Origin: an uncultured Lachnospiraceae bacterium
Lineage (GTDB): Bacteria > Bacillota > Clostridia > Lachnospirales > Lachnospiraceae
Direction: 5' to 3'
Assembly: GCA_910578795.1 (NCBI GenBank)
Contig: CAJTSD010000008.1
Span: forward strand, 25,865-89,864
DNA: 64,000 nucleotides
Notes under the pieces: model-generated
Told to the model about the DNA's origin: nothing
What the model saw: only the letters and a program-made list of their open reading frames with translations
The model's database searches: none
Program-made: the position numbers and the translations under genes
Shown here: positions 9,788 through 18,308 of the stretch, in pieces
Layout: each line of letters opens with the position of its first letter
Position numbering within the stretch: position 1 is the first letter of the stretch

Positions 9788-10930
9788 TTATTTTTTCAGG
9801 TAAACACGCGGAATACGCTTTCCCAAATCACATGCCAGCTCATAATTAAAGCGCCCTGACAGCGCACCTAACGCTTCCATTGTAATCTCCTCTCCCATAT
9901 CCTTTCCAATTAAGGTGACCTCGTCCTCCGTCTGCACGGTTCCTTCTATATCAGTTATGTCAACCATAAACTGATCCATGCACACCCGTCCGAGTATCGG
10001 CGCCTTCTGACCGTTTATCAGCACATGCCCCTTATTGGACAAACTCCTTGGATAGCCGTCCCCGTAACCGATACAGATGGTTGCAACACGGGTTTTTCGT
10101 TTCGTTGTAAACGTGCCGCCATAGCTGATCTCTCTTCCTGCGGGGACTGTCTTTATGTACACCACCCGCGATTTTAAGCGAAGTGACGGCTTCAACGCTA
10201 TTTTCCCATGCTCCCTTACCTCGTCTGAAGGCCACAATCCGTACAAAATAATTCCAGCACGCACCGCATCCATATTTGCCTCCGGCATCTCCACAATTCC
10301 AGCACTATTTGAGCAGTGCTTCATTGGAATCAAAATCCCTGTTGTTTCCTCAAGCCGTGCAATAAAATCCTGAAACTGCCGAAGCTGCTCGTATGCTTTT
10401 GTCCGGTCGTCCTCGTCAGCTCTTGCAAAATGTGTAAAAATGCCCTCTAGTTCAATATTTTCAAGTGCCGCAATCCGTTTGATAACTGCTATGCTGTCAC
10501 TGTCCGGCTGCATCCCGATTCTTGTCATACCCGTATCCATCTTAATATGGATTTTACAATGTTTCCCCTGTTTTACGGCTTCTTTTGACAAAGCCTGTGC
10601 CATGTCAAGTGTAAATGCCGTCAGACGGATCTCATTTTGAATCAGCTCCTCATATGAGGAAGGAAACGCATAAGCCAAAATAAGAACCGGCTTCTTAATC
10701 CCATTTTGCCGAAGCGTCATCGCCTCCTGTGCCGTTGCCACCGCATAGCCCCATACACGGCTGTCGTTTTCCAAAAGCTTTGCAACCGGAACAGCGCCGT
10801 GCCCATACCCGTCCGCCTTGATGACTGCAACAATCTGCGTATTTTCCTGTATTTGTTTCTTGATATTGTCTATATTAAAGGCGATAGCATCAAGATCAAC
10901 CTCCGCCCATACCCTGTCATAATATTCCAT
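9788..10930 (-). CDS. alr: alanine racemase
   Basis: A PLP enzyme interconverting L- and D-alanine for peptidoglycan synthesis, of normal length at 380 residues. The PLP lysine is K38 in VIKADGYGHGA, the fold-type III barrel signature. The second catalytic base is the tyrosine in the ISYGGTF segment near residue 268, and VCMDQFMVD is the conserved C-terminal segment. The ATG has a GGGGGA site about 6 bases upstream. It lies 40 bases after nnr and probably shares that transcript; mazF follows. Confidence 0.97.
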   Translation of the reverse strand: MEYYDRVWAEVDLDAIAFNIDNIKKQIQENTQIVAVIKADGYGHGAVPVAKLLENDSRVWGYAVATAQEAMTLRQNGIKKPVLILAYAFPSSYEELIQNEIRLTAFTLDMAQALSKEAVKQGKHCKIHIKMDTGMTRIGMQPDSDSIAVIKRIAALENIELEGIFTHFARADEDDRTKAYEQLRQFQDFIARLEETTGILIPMKHCSNSAGIVEMPEANMDAVRAGIILYGLWPSDEVREHGKIALKPSLRLKSRVVYIKTVPAGREISYGGTFTTKRKTRVATICIGYGDGYPRSLSNKGHVLINGQKAPILGRVCMDQFMVDITDIEGTVQTEDEVTLIGKDMGEEITMEALGALSGRFNYELACDLGKRIPRVYLKK

Positions 10931-10970
10931 ATGGATCCCCCTATGTCAGCATCATTCCCTAAAATCCCAA

Positions 10971-12494
10971 TTACAAATATTTCAGGGAATTTATAATATC
11001 CTGTGCCATGATATAATACGATGATGCATGTTCCCGTGCATAATCTCCTGCAAGCCCGTGCGCATACGCACCAATCACCGCAGCTTCAAAGTCCGTCATT
11101 CCCTGCGCCAAAAGCCCCGAAATGATTCCAGTAAGCACATCGCCCGATCCTGCCGTCGCCATACCGTTATTCCCGCTGGAATTTAAGTATGTAAGCTTTC
11201 CTCTTTTTGTGATGACGGTCCTTGCATCCTTACACACCAACGATACGTCATACTTTTTCGTAAATGCCTTACACGTCCCAAGAAAGTCCTTCTTGATTTC
11301 CGAAACGGGCGCCTTTACCAGCCTTGCAAACTCCCCAAGATGCGGGGTCAATACAATGCCCGCATCCGTTTTCCGGTGTCCAAACTCCAGTTCTCTTAAA
11401 AGTGTGTCATTTTTTGCCAGTAAATTGAGTCCATCGGCATCCATGACCAACGGTTTGTCACAATGCCCTAACACTGTTTTTAAAATGTCAAACGCTCTGT
11501 CTGACAAAGAAAGCCCCGGTCCGACTGCAATGACGTCCGCCCATTCCAAACCATTAAGCAATGCCTGCCGTTCCCTCTCACTTAAAATGTCCCCGTCATC
11601 CGGATCCTGATAGGTGTCCACAATTGCCTCTGGCAGCTTTCTTAAAAGGCTTTCCCTGTTTTCCTCCGCCGTAAACACACGTACCATGCCTGTACCGATT
11701 CGATACGCTGCAAGCGCCGAGAGCTGACACGCGCCTCCCATACTTCTAGAACCCGCAGCAAAAAGCACTTTTCCGAACGTTCCTTTATTTCCCGACTGGC
11801 TTCTCTGCGGCAGCTTCAAATCAGCTTCTTTATCCGTAAAAGTCACCACACCTGTACGTTTTTTGTCTGTCAATACACGTGGTATACCAATCGGCACACA
11901 GCACACTTCCCCTGCGCAAGAGGCACCGGGATAAAGCATTAACCCGATTTTCCGATAGGCAAACGTGACAGTCATATCAGCTTTTACGGCACACCCCATA
12001 ATCCTTCCGTCATCCGTATTGACACCCGATGGAATATCCACCGCCACCACCTGCGCCTTGGACGCGTTGATTTCCTCAATCGCTTTCCTGTATTTTCCTT
12101 CCACAGATCTTGTAAGCCCGATACCAAATATCGCGTCTATTATGACATCATAAAGCGTATGCTCGATGCCGTAATAAATCGGAATGTTCAGCTTTTTGGC
12201 AGTTTCAAGCTGCGTTTTCGTTTCATCCGTAAGCTTTTTACTTTCGCCTACCATATTGATTTCCACGCGGATTCCCTGCTCCTGTAAAATACGTGCAACT
12301 GCAATTCCGTCGCCGCCGTTATTTCCACAGCCCGCAACAACACCCACATAAATCTCTTTCCCATATTTTGCAATCACCGCATTGGCAGTTTCAAACGCCG
12401 CCCGCTCCATAAGCACAAGCGATTCAATGCCATATTCCTTTATGGTTGTCTCATCACACTTTTTCATTTCAGTAGCTGTCAGCACATATTCCAT
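10971..12494 (-). CDS. nnr: bifunctional NAD(P)H-hydrate epimerase / ADP-dependent dehydratase
   Basis: A 507-residue fusion that repairs damaged NADH/NADPH hydrates. The N-terminal YjeF_N epimerase half holds GCGNNGGDG (residues 56-64) and a later VVAVDIPSGV segment. The C-terminal YjeF_C/carbohydrate-kinase-like dehydratase half contains LTPHLGEF, DADGLNLLA and the nucleotide-binding NNGMATAGSGDVLTG near residue 445. It sits between the coiled-coil gene (38-base gap) and alr (40-base gap). Repair of NADH next to the NADH/NAD sensor Rex is a sensible pairing. Confidence 0.95.
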   Translation of the reverse strand: MEYVLTATEMKKCDETTIKEYGIESLVLMERAAFETANAVIAKYGKEIYVGVVAGCGNNGGDGIAVARILQEQGIRVEINMVGESKKLTDETKTQLETAKKLNIPIYYGIEHTLYDVIIDAIFGIGLTRSVEGKYRKAIEEINASKAQVVAVDIPSGVNTDDGRIMGCAVKADMTVTFAYRKIGLMLYPGASCAGEVCCVPIGIPRVLTDKKRTGVVTFTDKEADLKLPQRSQSGNKGTFGKVLFAAGSRSMGGACQLSALAAYRIGTGMVRVFTAEENRESLLRKLPEAIVDTYQDPDDGDILSERERQALLNGLEWADVIAVGPGLSLSDRAFDILKTVLGHCDKPLVMDADGLNLLAKNDTLLRELEFGHRKTDAGIVLTPHLGEFARLVKAPVSEIKKDFLGTCKAFTKKYDVSLVCKDARTVITKRGKLTYLNSSGNNGMATAGSGDVLTGIISGLLAQGMTDFEAAVIGAYAHGLAGDYAREHASSYYIMAQDIINSLKYL

Positions 12495-12532
12495 AAAACA
12501 TATCTTCCTTTCTACAAAAAACGCCCTCCTTT

Positions 12533-13204
12533 TCAGGTTTGGGCGTTTGTTCCTTTGTCCTCGTCCGTGCTGACCTTGCCAATCAGATCGGTTTCTTTAT
12601 TTAGCACATTTTTCGGATTATATTTCATGTCAAACACATCAATCACATCAGGTCCAAATATCGAATGCATATAAGAATACATCTCATCATTCCATATTTC
12701 TTTCTTCTGCTTTAAAAGGATCTGTTTCTTTAATTTTACGCGGAATGCCGCTACCCACTGGTTTATTTCATCAATATCGGACACATTTTGTTGTATCCTG
12801 GCATAACACACGCGCATGGTTGCAAGCATCAGATTGAAATTTGCCTCGTCAATCTGCTTCGGCAGTTCCATCAGCTCATCATTGTATTCCTCAATCTTCT
12901 GGTTTGTTTCCTCTATAATGCGCTTTTTTTCAGACATTTTTTTTTCTTTTGAATTACTGTCAGGCAGCTCCATAATGCTTACAATTTCCGTCAATACCTT
13001 CTTCTTGTATGCACTCAGACTTTTAATCTCCGTATTGAGCTTTCCCTGACGCTTTAATACTTCATTCAGCTTATCCTCAAGAGCCTGAATTTCGTCGTTC
13101 TCACCTGTCTGTGTAAATAATTTATGCCATTGATTATCCAATGTCAAAATCGGTATTTTTTTCCCAATCAGCGCCTCTTTGAAAAATTCGTCCTCCTGCG
13201 GCAT
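12533..13204 (-). CDS. cytoplasmic coiled-coil protein of unknown function
   Basis: I do not recognise this 223-residue protein. It has no signal peptide or membrane helix and is very rich in Lys, Glu, Asn and Gln. Residues ~40-130 look like two antiparallel coiled-coil helices (heptads around EDKLNEVLKRQGKLN and EETNQKIEEYNDELM), followed by a helical C-terminal region with aromatic residues (INQWVAAFRVKLKKQ, MYSYMHSIFG). The start has an AAGGTG site. It lies between rex (59-base gap) and nnr and is probably co-transcribed. A structural or regulatory partner role is only a guess. Confidence 0.75.
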   Translation of the reverse strand: MPQEDEFFKEALIGKKIPILTLDNQWHKLFTQTGENDEIQALEDKLNEVLKRQGKLNTEIKSLSAYKKKVLTEIVSIMELPDSNSKEKKMSEKKRIIEETNQKIEEYNDELMELPKQIDEANFNLMLATMRVCYARIQQNVSDIDEINQWVAAFRVKLKKQILLKQKKEIWNDEMYSYMHSIFGPDVIDVFDMKYNPKNVLNKETDLIGKVSTDEDKGTNAQT

Positions 13205-13263
13205 GACATCACCTTCTTTTATCTTTCATAAAGATTATCTATTGTAAAAGCCTGTTTACAACA

Positions 13264-13893
13264 TTATTTCTTATTTACAATACCATAGGAAAGCTTCATC
13301 AGGCTGTCCGAAAGATGCACGTTTTCCACAACAATGCTGTCAGGAACGTTTAAATCCACATGGGCAAAATTCCAAATCGCCTTTATGTCACATTTCGCAA
13401 GCACCTCGGCAGTCTTTACCGCACCTTCCTTCGGTATGGTAAGCACTGCAATATCAACATCGTTCTTCTTGATAAATTCTTCAAGCTTATCCACATGCTG
13501 TACGCTGATGCCTCTGACATCTTTTCCACAAAGTGCAGGATTGTTATCAAAAATACCTTTTATGAGAAACCCTCTGCGCTCAAAATTCATATAATTTGCC
13601 AAAGCCTGCCCTAAATTTCCGGCGCCTATAATGACAAGATTATGTTTTTCATTCAAACCAAGTATCTTTGCGATTTCATTGTAAAGATACTCTACATTGT
13701 AACCGTAACCCTGCTGCCCGAAACCGCCAAAGTTATTGAAATCCTGCCGTATCTGCGACGCGGTAACCTTCATTAGTTTACTCAGATCCTGCGAGGATAT
13801 CCTCTCTATTCCATTGTCCTTTAAATCACCAAGATACCTGTAATATCTCGGGAGTCTTGCGATTACCGCCTGTGATATGTTCTTATCATCCAC
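13264..13893 (-). CDS. rex: redox-sensing transcriptional repressor Rex
   Basis: Rex binds NADH through a Rossmann domain and releases DNA when the NADH/NAD ratio rises; it controls fermentation genes in Gram-positive bacteria. I place the start at GTG 13893 (209 residues, VDDKNISQAVIARLPRYYRY) because GGAGG lies 9 bases upstream and Rex proteins start this way; an in-frame ATG at 13920 would overlap that site. The N-terminal winged helix carries the conserved RLPRYYRYLG and ASQIRQDFNNFGGFG recognition segment. The Rossmann motif is IIGAGNLGQALANY. It is the first gene of the probable rex-nnr-alr-mazF operon, with a strong promoter overlapped by a candidate Rex site. Confidence 0.96.
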   Translation of the reverse strand: MDDKNISQAVIARLPRYYRYLGDLKDNGIERISSQDLSKLMKVTASQIRQDFNNFGGFGQQGYGYNVEYLYNEIAKILGLNEKHNLVIIGAGNLGQALANYMNFERRGFLIKGIFDNNPALCGKDVRGISVQHVDKLEEFIKKNDVDIAVLTIPKEGAVKTAEVLAKCDIKAIWNFAHVDLNVPDSIVVENVHLSDSLMKLSYGIVNKK

Positions 13894-13948
13894 AAGCCTA
13901 CACCTCCATATATTAATCATGTTTGCATTTAAAAATAGTACTCTCTTT

Positions 13949-13977
13949 AGTATACAATTTTGTTAAATGATTGTCAA
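13949..13977 (-). promoter_or_regulatory. promoter of the rex operon
   Basis: On the minus strand, a perfect TTGACA (13972-13977) and TATACT (13949-13954) are 17 bases apart. Transcription should start near 13942, about 50 bases before the GTG. Confidence 0.8.
13960..13977. promoter_or_regulatory. candidate Rex operator (autoregulation)
   Basis: TTGTTAA-ATGA-TTGTCAA on the plus strand fits the clostridial Rex consensus TTGTTAA-N4-TTAACAA at 12 of 14 arm positions. It covers the spacer and the whole -35 box of the rex promoter, where bound repressor would block polymerase. Confidence 0.55.
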
Positions 13978-13983
13978 TTCTTT

Positions 13984-15324
13984 TTATCGTTTATTACTCT
14001 GACGCCAAATTTTGCGCTGCTGCGCTTCCCGTATTAACATCTCCCTGAAATCAGGATGTGCTATGGAAATCAGCGCCTCGGCACGCTCCCACGTAGAACG
14101 TCCTTCCAAATTGATTGCACCGTATTCCGTTGCCAAAAAATATACCTGACTTCTTGGCGAGGTGATAATGTCCCCGTCAAACTGCGGACGGATACGCGAA
14201 TGGTAAACGCCCTTTTTATCCTTATACACGGAACTCATACAGATAAATGCCTTGCCTCCTCTTGAGGCTGACGCGCCGATCAGAAAGTCCAGCTGTCCGC
14301 CTGTTCCGCTAATCTGCCTGGAACCGGAACTTTCCGCCGCCACTTGACCATACAGGTCAACCGATACACAGCTGTTGATGGACACCATATTGTCAATCTG
14401 TGCGATGATGCTCGGGCGATTCACATACTCCAATGGGTATGCCGCCACGCCATGATTGTCGTCAATCCATTCATAGAGCTCTGCCGATCCGACCGCGCAG
14501 CCGAAAACACCTTTTCCTTTGTCTATGCTCTTTCTCCTGTTCGTAAGCTTTCCTGCCTTATACAGGCTTAAGTACGCGTCCGAACAAAGCTCCGTGTGCA
14601 TCCCCAAATCCTTTAAATCCGACTCCGCAAGCAGCTCCCCAAGCGCGTTTGGCATACTGCCGACACCAAGCTGCAAGGTCGCCCCATCCACGATATGCGG
14701 CAGAATATTTGCGGCGATTTTCCTGTCAATCTCCGTAATCGCAGGCAATGCTCCCACCGCAAACGGCTCATGCTCCCCCTCCACGATATAATCCACATCC
14801 GAGATATGGATACACTCGTCATAGCCGCCATGCACCTTGGGAAGGTTTTCATTGACCTCCACAATCACAATGTCCGCCATGCGCGTAATTGGCGCTGCCA
14901 CACCGGTATTTGCCGAAAAATTAAAATACCCATGCTTATCCATCGGCGACACACTCACCATCACGACGTTCACCTTCAGAAAAAATTCATAATATGCGGC
15001 ATTATTGTGAAATACCATCGGAATATAATAGCACAAACCCCGGTCGCACAGCTTCCGTTCATATGCGGAGCAATGCCAGCTGTGGTACGTAAAATGCTCC
15101 TGGCTCTCGTCACACTCTGCCACTTCGATAGGACCGGAAATCAAATTCCCCCTGATTTTTACATCATAAAGCTCGTCCCTTCTTTTTGCGAGCGCCCGAT
15201 CCAGCAATACCGGCATTCCGACACAGCTGGTATAGTCAACCCAGTCACCGCTTTTTACCGTCTTGACTGCCTCCTCAGGACTGATAAGCTTTTCTTTATA
15301 TTCCGATACGAAATCCTTTAACAT
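13984..15324 (-). CDS. butyryl-CoA:acetate / 4-hydroxybutyrate CoA-transferase family protein
   Basis: A 446-residue member of the acetyl-CoA hydrolase/transferase family, which moves CoA between carboxylates; in Lachnospiraceae such enzymes release butyrate while taking up acetate. The start MLKDF at 15324 has GGAGGGGG just upstream; an in-frame ATG 66 bases earlier lacks support. The N-terminal half shows SGDWVDYTSC and LAKRRDELYDVKIRG. The GMHTELCSDAY segment probably holds the catalytic glutamate that forms the glutamyl-CoA intermediate. The C-terminal half has GTGGQLDF and GGKAFICMSS. Butyryl versus 4-hydroxybutyryl preference cannot be decided by eye. It is monocistronic, upstream of rex and divergent from the lipoprotein gene. 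Confidence 0.85.
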   Translation of the reverse strand: MLKDFVSEYKEKLISPEEAVKTVKSGDWVDYTSCVGMPVLLDRALAKRRDELYDVKIRGNLISGPIEVAECDESQEHFTYHSWHCSAYERKLCDRGLCYYIPMVFHNNAAYYEFFLKVNVVMVSVSPMDKHGYFNFSANTGVAAPITRMADIVIVEVNENLPKVHGGYDECIHISDVDYIVEGEHEPFAVGALPAITEIDRKIAANILPHIVDGATLQLGVGSMPNALGELLAESDLKDLGMHTELCSDAYLSLYKAGKLTNRRKSIDKGKGVFGCAVGSAELYEWIDDNHGVAAYPLEYVNRPSIIAQIDNMVSINSCVSVDLYGQVAAESSGSRQISGTGGQLDFLIGASASRGGKAFICMSSVYKDKKGVYHSRIRPQFDGDIITSPRSQVYFLATEYGAINLEGRSTWERAEALISIAHPDFREMLIREAQQRKIWRQSNKR

Positions 15325-15371
15325 ATCCCCCTCCGCCCTAAATATATATAAACATTTATTTATTTTTGTTC

Positions 15372-15400
15372 TTGCAGAATACAATCCCATATGCTATACT
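15372..15400 (+). promoter_or_regulatory. promoter of the lipoprotein gene
   Basis: -35 TTGCAG (15372-15377) and -10 TATACT (15395-15400) with a 17-base spacer, about 57 bases before the ribosome site of the gene at 15464. Confidence 0.75.
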
Positions 15401-15463
15401 GGGAAATTGAATAAAATATTACTTTACACAAGCTTGCAAATTGTGTTCAAATGGAGGTACCCA

Positions 15464-16102
15464 ATGAAAAATCATTTATTAAAACACTTGTCTTTACTCG
15501 TATGTATGGCTGCGGCTTCCATTGCCGTTACGGCATGCGGCAGCAGTGCGCCTGTAAACGGCGGAATTCCTACCAAGGAACAGCTTTCGGCAGCAGCCGA
15601 CGCTTTGGGCGATGGCATAAGCAGCTTAAGCTTTAGCGTCGACGGCGTGATTTACCAGTTTCCCATGTACGTCAGTGATCTGACGGATAACGGCTGGGCA
15701 TTTGACAGCTCCACAAAATCCGAGCTAAAAAATCTTCCCGGAAATACGCTTGTAGCGCCTGCTGTTGTAATGCGCAAAAAAGCTGCGGACGGATACGGTG
15801 CGACCACTTGCTCTGTACAGCCCGTCAACAAAAGTTCTTCGGAAATCTCGCTTGAAAGTGCAAGGCTTTACAGCCTCAAATTTTCCAAGTCAGATGCCCC
15901 AACCTTAATCCTCCCGTCAGGCATTACATGGGACAGCACTTTCGAAGAAGTGAAAGAAGCATGCAAGCACAAAACGACTGTTGACCAGGACGGTATCAAA
16001 TACATCCAGGTAAAAGGCGACGATTCATCCTATACCGTCACCATACACTTTGATGCAGCCGAAAATACAATTACAACCATTGAATACCAGGGACGCTTAT
16101 AA
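15464..16102 (+). CDS. small secreted lipoprotein of unknown function
   Basis: A 212-residue protein with a lipoprotein signal: KNHLLKHL, a hydrophobic core, then the lipobox VTAC ahead of GSS. The mature part (about 185 residues) is soluble and has a segment ILPSGITWDSTFEEVKEAC typical of small Clostridia lipoproteins of unknown role. ATG 15464 has GGAGGT 6-7 bases upstream; longer in-frame starts lack a ribosome site and would bury the signal peptide. It has its own promoter and terminator and is convergent with the MATE gene. No enzyme motif is visible. Confidence 0.8.
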   Translation: MKNHLLKHLSLLVCMAAASIAVTACGSSAPVNGGIPTKEQLSAAADALGDGISSLSFSVDGVIYQFPMYVSDLTDNGWAFDSSTKSELKNLPGNTLVAPAVVMRKKAADGYGATTCSVQPVNKSSSEISLESARLYSLKFSKSDAPTLILPSGITWDSTFEEVKEACKHKTTVDQDGIKYIQVKGDDSSYTVTIHFDAAENTITTIEYQGRL

Positions 16103-16118
16103 CAACAATTTGATTCAG

Positions 16119-16164
16119 AAACTGCCGGCTGCTTTACCCCTTTTCGCTGGCAGTTTATCTTTTT
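16119..16164 (+). terminator. terminator of the lipoprotein gene
   Basis: AAACTGCC/GGCAGTTT arms followed by ATCTTTTT. The 3' arm overlaps the last codon of the convergent MATE gene (stop at 16155-16157), so the two transcripts share this element. Confidence 0.7.
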
Positions 16165-17531
16165 GCCAAAATATTCGCATGAATCCACTTGCCGCTCATA
16201 AAACGCCGCACAAAAATGATGGAGCGCACTCCCCAGTCAGCAAACATTCCAATCCACACCGCCATCGGACCCATATGAAACGTTTTTACGAGGAAAATAC
16301 AAAGCGCCACGCGGCAGCCCCACATCGTAATCACGGAAACCATCATCGAAAATTTCACGTCCCCTGCGGCGCGCAGTCCGTATGCAATCGCAAACGAACC
16401 TGCCCAAAACATAGGCTTTACAATTGTAATCGCAGTCACCATCTCAAAACACATCGCAGCGGACTGCGGTTCCATGCCCGCAAGCCATGTCACAGGCTTC
16501 GTGATAGCCCAGACAAGCAGGCAGGAGCACAAAATCCCAACCCACGCAATCTTCACCAGCTTTACAATATAATACTTCGTTTCCTCTATTCTGCCTGCAC
16601 CAATGCACTGACCTGCTACGGTCATCAGTCCGATTCCGACCCCCATCCCAACGACGCCGTTAACGCTCTCCAAAATATTGGTCATTGCCTGCGCCGCGAT
16701 TGCCACGGTTCCCATCGTGGAAACAGTGGACTGAATTGCAAGCTTTCCAAACTGAAACATGCCATTTTCGATTCCAGACGGAATACCGATTGCCATAAGT
16801 TTCACAATCAACGGCATATCCGGACGGATTTTCAAATAATCTTTTATCACAATAATCTGCCGCGGTTTTCTTAAGCAGTAAAAAATTACAATCGTACAGA
16901 ATACCCTTGACAGTAATGTCGAAAGTGCGGCGCCTGCAGCCCCCCATCGAAATACATAGATAAATACCGCGTTTCCCGTGATATTTAAAATATTAGAGGT
17001 AACGGATACCTTCATCGGAAACCTTGCATTTCCGGATGCCCTGTAAAAAGCCGCTCCTGCACTGAACAGGGCAAGGAACGGGTAAGAGAGAACCGTAATG
17101 ACAAAGTAGACGATTGCATTGTCCATAACAGGCTCCTCAACCGCCCCGAAGATCAGACGCAAAAGCTGCTCGCCGCCCAACAGGCAAAAGCACATAATAG
17201 CAAGCGAAATTACAAATACCGAGAGTACCACCTGCCTTGCAGCACTATTGCTGTCTTTCTCATGACCGCTCCCGATATATTGCGAACATATGATTGCCGC
17301 TCCCGATGCCATCGCCGAGAAAATCTGAATAACCAGGTTATTGATGGAATCCACAAGGGATACTGCCGAAATCGCCTCGCTTCCCACGGTTGATACCATC
17401 ATCGTGTCAACCATTCCCATCAAGGAATTTAAAAGCTGTTCCACAACAATTGGCAGCAAAAGTAAGAAAAGCGCCTTATTGTCAAATAATAGATTGTTCC
17501 AGTCAATCTGTTTCTTATCATATAGTTTCAT
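16155..17531 (-). CDS. MATE-family multidrug/cation antiporter
   Basis: A 458-residue inner-membrane protein with about 12 hydrophobic segments. It has the MATE layout of two six-helix halves joined near residue 230, where the LRKPRQIIVIKDYLKIRP loop lies. The N-terminal half begins with LFLLLLPIVVEQLLNSLMG, the typical first MATE helix, followed by an MGMVDTMMVSTVG segment. Such transporters export drugs or metabolites using Na+ or H+. The ATG overlaps the end of the HAD phosphatase gene by 14 bases, with a GGAG about 10 bases upstream inside it, so the two are translationally coupled. The substrate is unknown. Confidence 0.93.
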   Translation of the reverse strand: MKLYDKKQIDWNNLLFDNKALFLLLLPIVVEQLLNSLMGMVDTMMVSTVGSEAISAVSLVDSINNLVIQIFSAMASGAAIICSQYIGSGHEKDSNSAARQVVLSVFVISLAIMCFCLLGGEQLLRLIFGAVEEPVMDNAIVYFVITVLSYPFLALFSAGAAFYRASGNARFPMKVSVTSNILNITGNAVFIYVFRWGAAGAALSTLLSRVFCTIVIFYCLRKPRQIIVIKDYLKIRPDMPLIVKLMAIGIPSGIENGMFQFGKLAIQSTVSTMGTVAIAAQAMTNILESVNGVVGMGVGIGLMTVAGQCIGAGRIEETKYYIVKLVKIAWVGILCSCLLVWAITKPVTWLAGMEPQSAAMCFEMVTAITIVKPMFWAGSFAIAYGLRAAGDVKFSMMVSVITMWGCRVALCIFLVKTFHMGPMAVWIGMFADWGVRSIIFVRRFMSGKWIHANILAKR

Positions 17532-18174
17532 GTTCTATTAACTCCAAAAGTTCCAACGGTTCTTTTATCAGAATTTCCGCGCCGCCCTTTAGCAGCTGTT
17601 CTTTATCCCGAAATCCCCAAAGCACACTGATACATTTTATGCCTGCATTTTTTGCCGTTTCAATATCAACCTCCGAATCACCCACATACATGGTTTCCCC
17701 TCTCTTCGCATGATATGCCTCCATCGCCATAAACACGCTGTCCGGAGCCGGCTTTCTTTTCAGCCCTTCCCTGTCACCGACTGCAACCCCGACCTTGGGA
17801 AAATAACGCCTGTTTAATGTCTGTACCGCCGAATCAACCTTATTTGACACAATTGCCGTCTGAATATGTTTTTCCTCAAGCGCATCAATCAGCTCCAGTA
17901 TACCTTCATACGGCTTTGTTTTGTCATTGCAGTGAATATCGTAGTATTTTCGAAATTCTGCAAATACCGCCTCAAAATCGGGATTGTTCTCCCCATTTGG
18001 CACAGCCTTCATCATCAGATTGCGTATTCCGTTTCCAACAAAACGCCGTATCTCGCTAATATCTCTTGTCGGCATATGAAATGTCAGAAGCGCGTGATTA
18101 ACCGAATCGGTCAAATCCTCCAAGGTATCCAAAAGCGTTCCATCAAGATCAAAAATGACTGTTTTTGTTTTCAT
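17518..18174 (-). CDS. HAD-superfamily phosphatase, phosphoglycolate phosphatase-like
   Basis: A 218-residue cytoplasmic hydrolase of the HAD group with a helical cap. Motif I is FDLDGTLLDT with catalytic Asp9 and Asp11; motif II is the serine in AIVSNK; motif III lies in GLKRKPAPDS; motif IV is YVGDSEVDI. The cap segment SVNHAL and RRFVGNGIRNLM match phosphoglycolate phosphatase/PpaX proteins. The true substrate could be another small phosphate ester. It is the first gene of a two-gene operon with MATE (14-base overlap) and has a strong promoter inside the preceding terminator. Confidence 0.9.
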   Translation of the reverse strand: MKTKTVIFDLDGTLLDTLEDLTDSVNHALLTFHMPTRDISEIRRFVGNGIRNLMMKAVPNGENNPDFEAVFAEFRKYYDIHCNDKTKPYEGILELIDALEEKHIQTAIVSNKVDSAVQTLNRRYFPKVGVAVGDREGLKRKPAPDSVFMAMEAYHAKRGETMYVGDSEVDIETAKNAGIKCISVLWGFRDKEQLLKGGAEILIKEPLELLELIEHETI

Positions 18175-18248
18175 GGTTTTCCTTTCTTTATTGTATCTGC
18201 TTCTCTTACGAAAACGTTCTATTCCATCTTTCCAAATCTTACCTTCCC

Positions 18249-18277
18249 ATTATAATACGAAAAGCGATACTTTTCAA
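18249..18277 (-). promoter_or_regulatory. promoter of the HAD-MATE operon
   Basis: On the minus strand, TTGAAA (18272-18277) and TATAAT (18249-18254) are 17 bases apart. The -35 lies in the loop and the spacer in the 3' arm of the upstream gene's terminator, so both elements share the same bases. Confidence 0.75.
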
Positions 18278-18290
18278 CCGTATCGCTTTT
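18260..18290 (-). terminator. terminator of the subtilisin gene
   Basis: Eleven-base perfect arms AAAAGCGATAC/GTATCGCTTTT with a 9-base loop, ending in a short T run on the minus strand, 19 bases past the stop at 18309. Confidence 0.65.
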
Positions 18291-18308
18291 ACCCTTTTTC
18301 AGCCTTTT

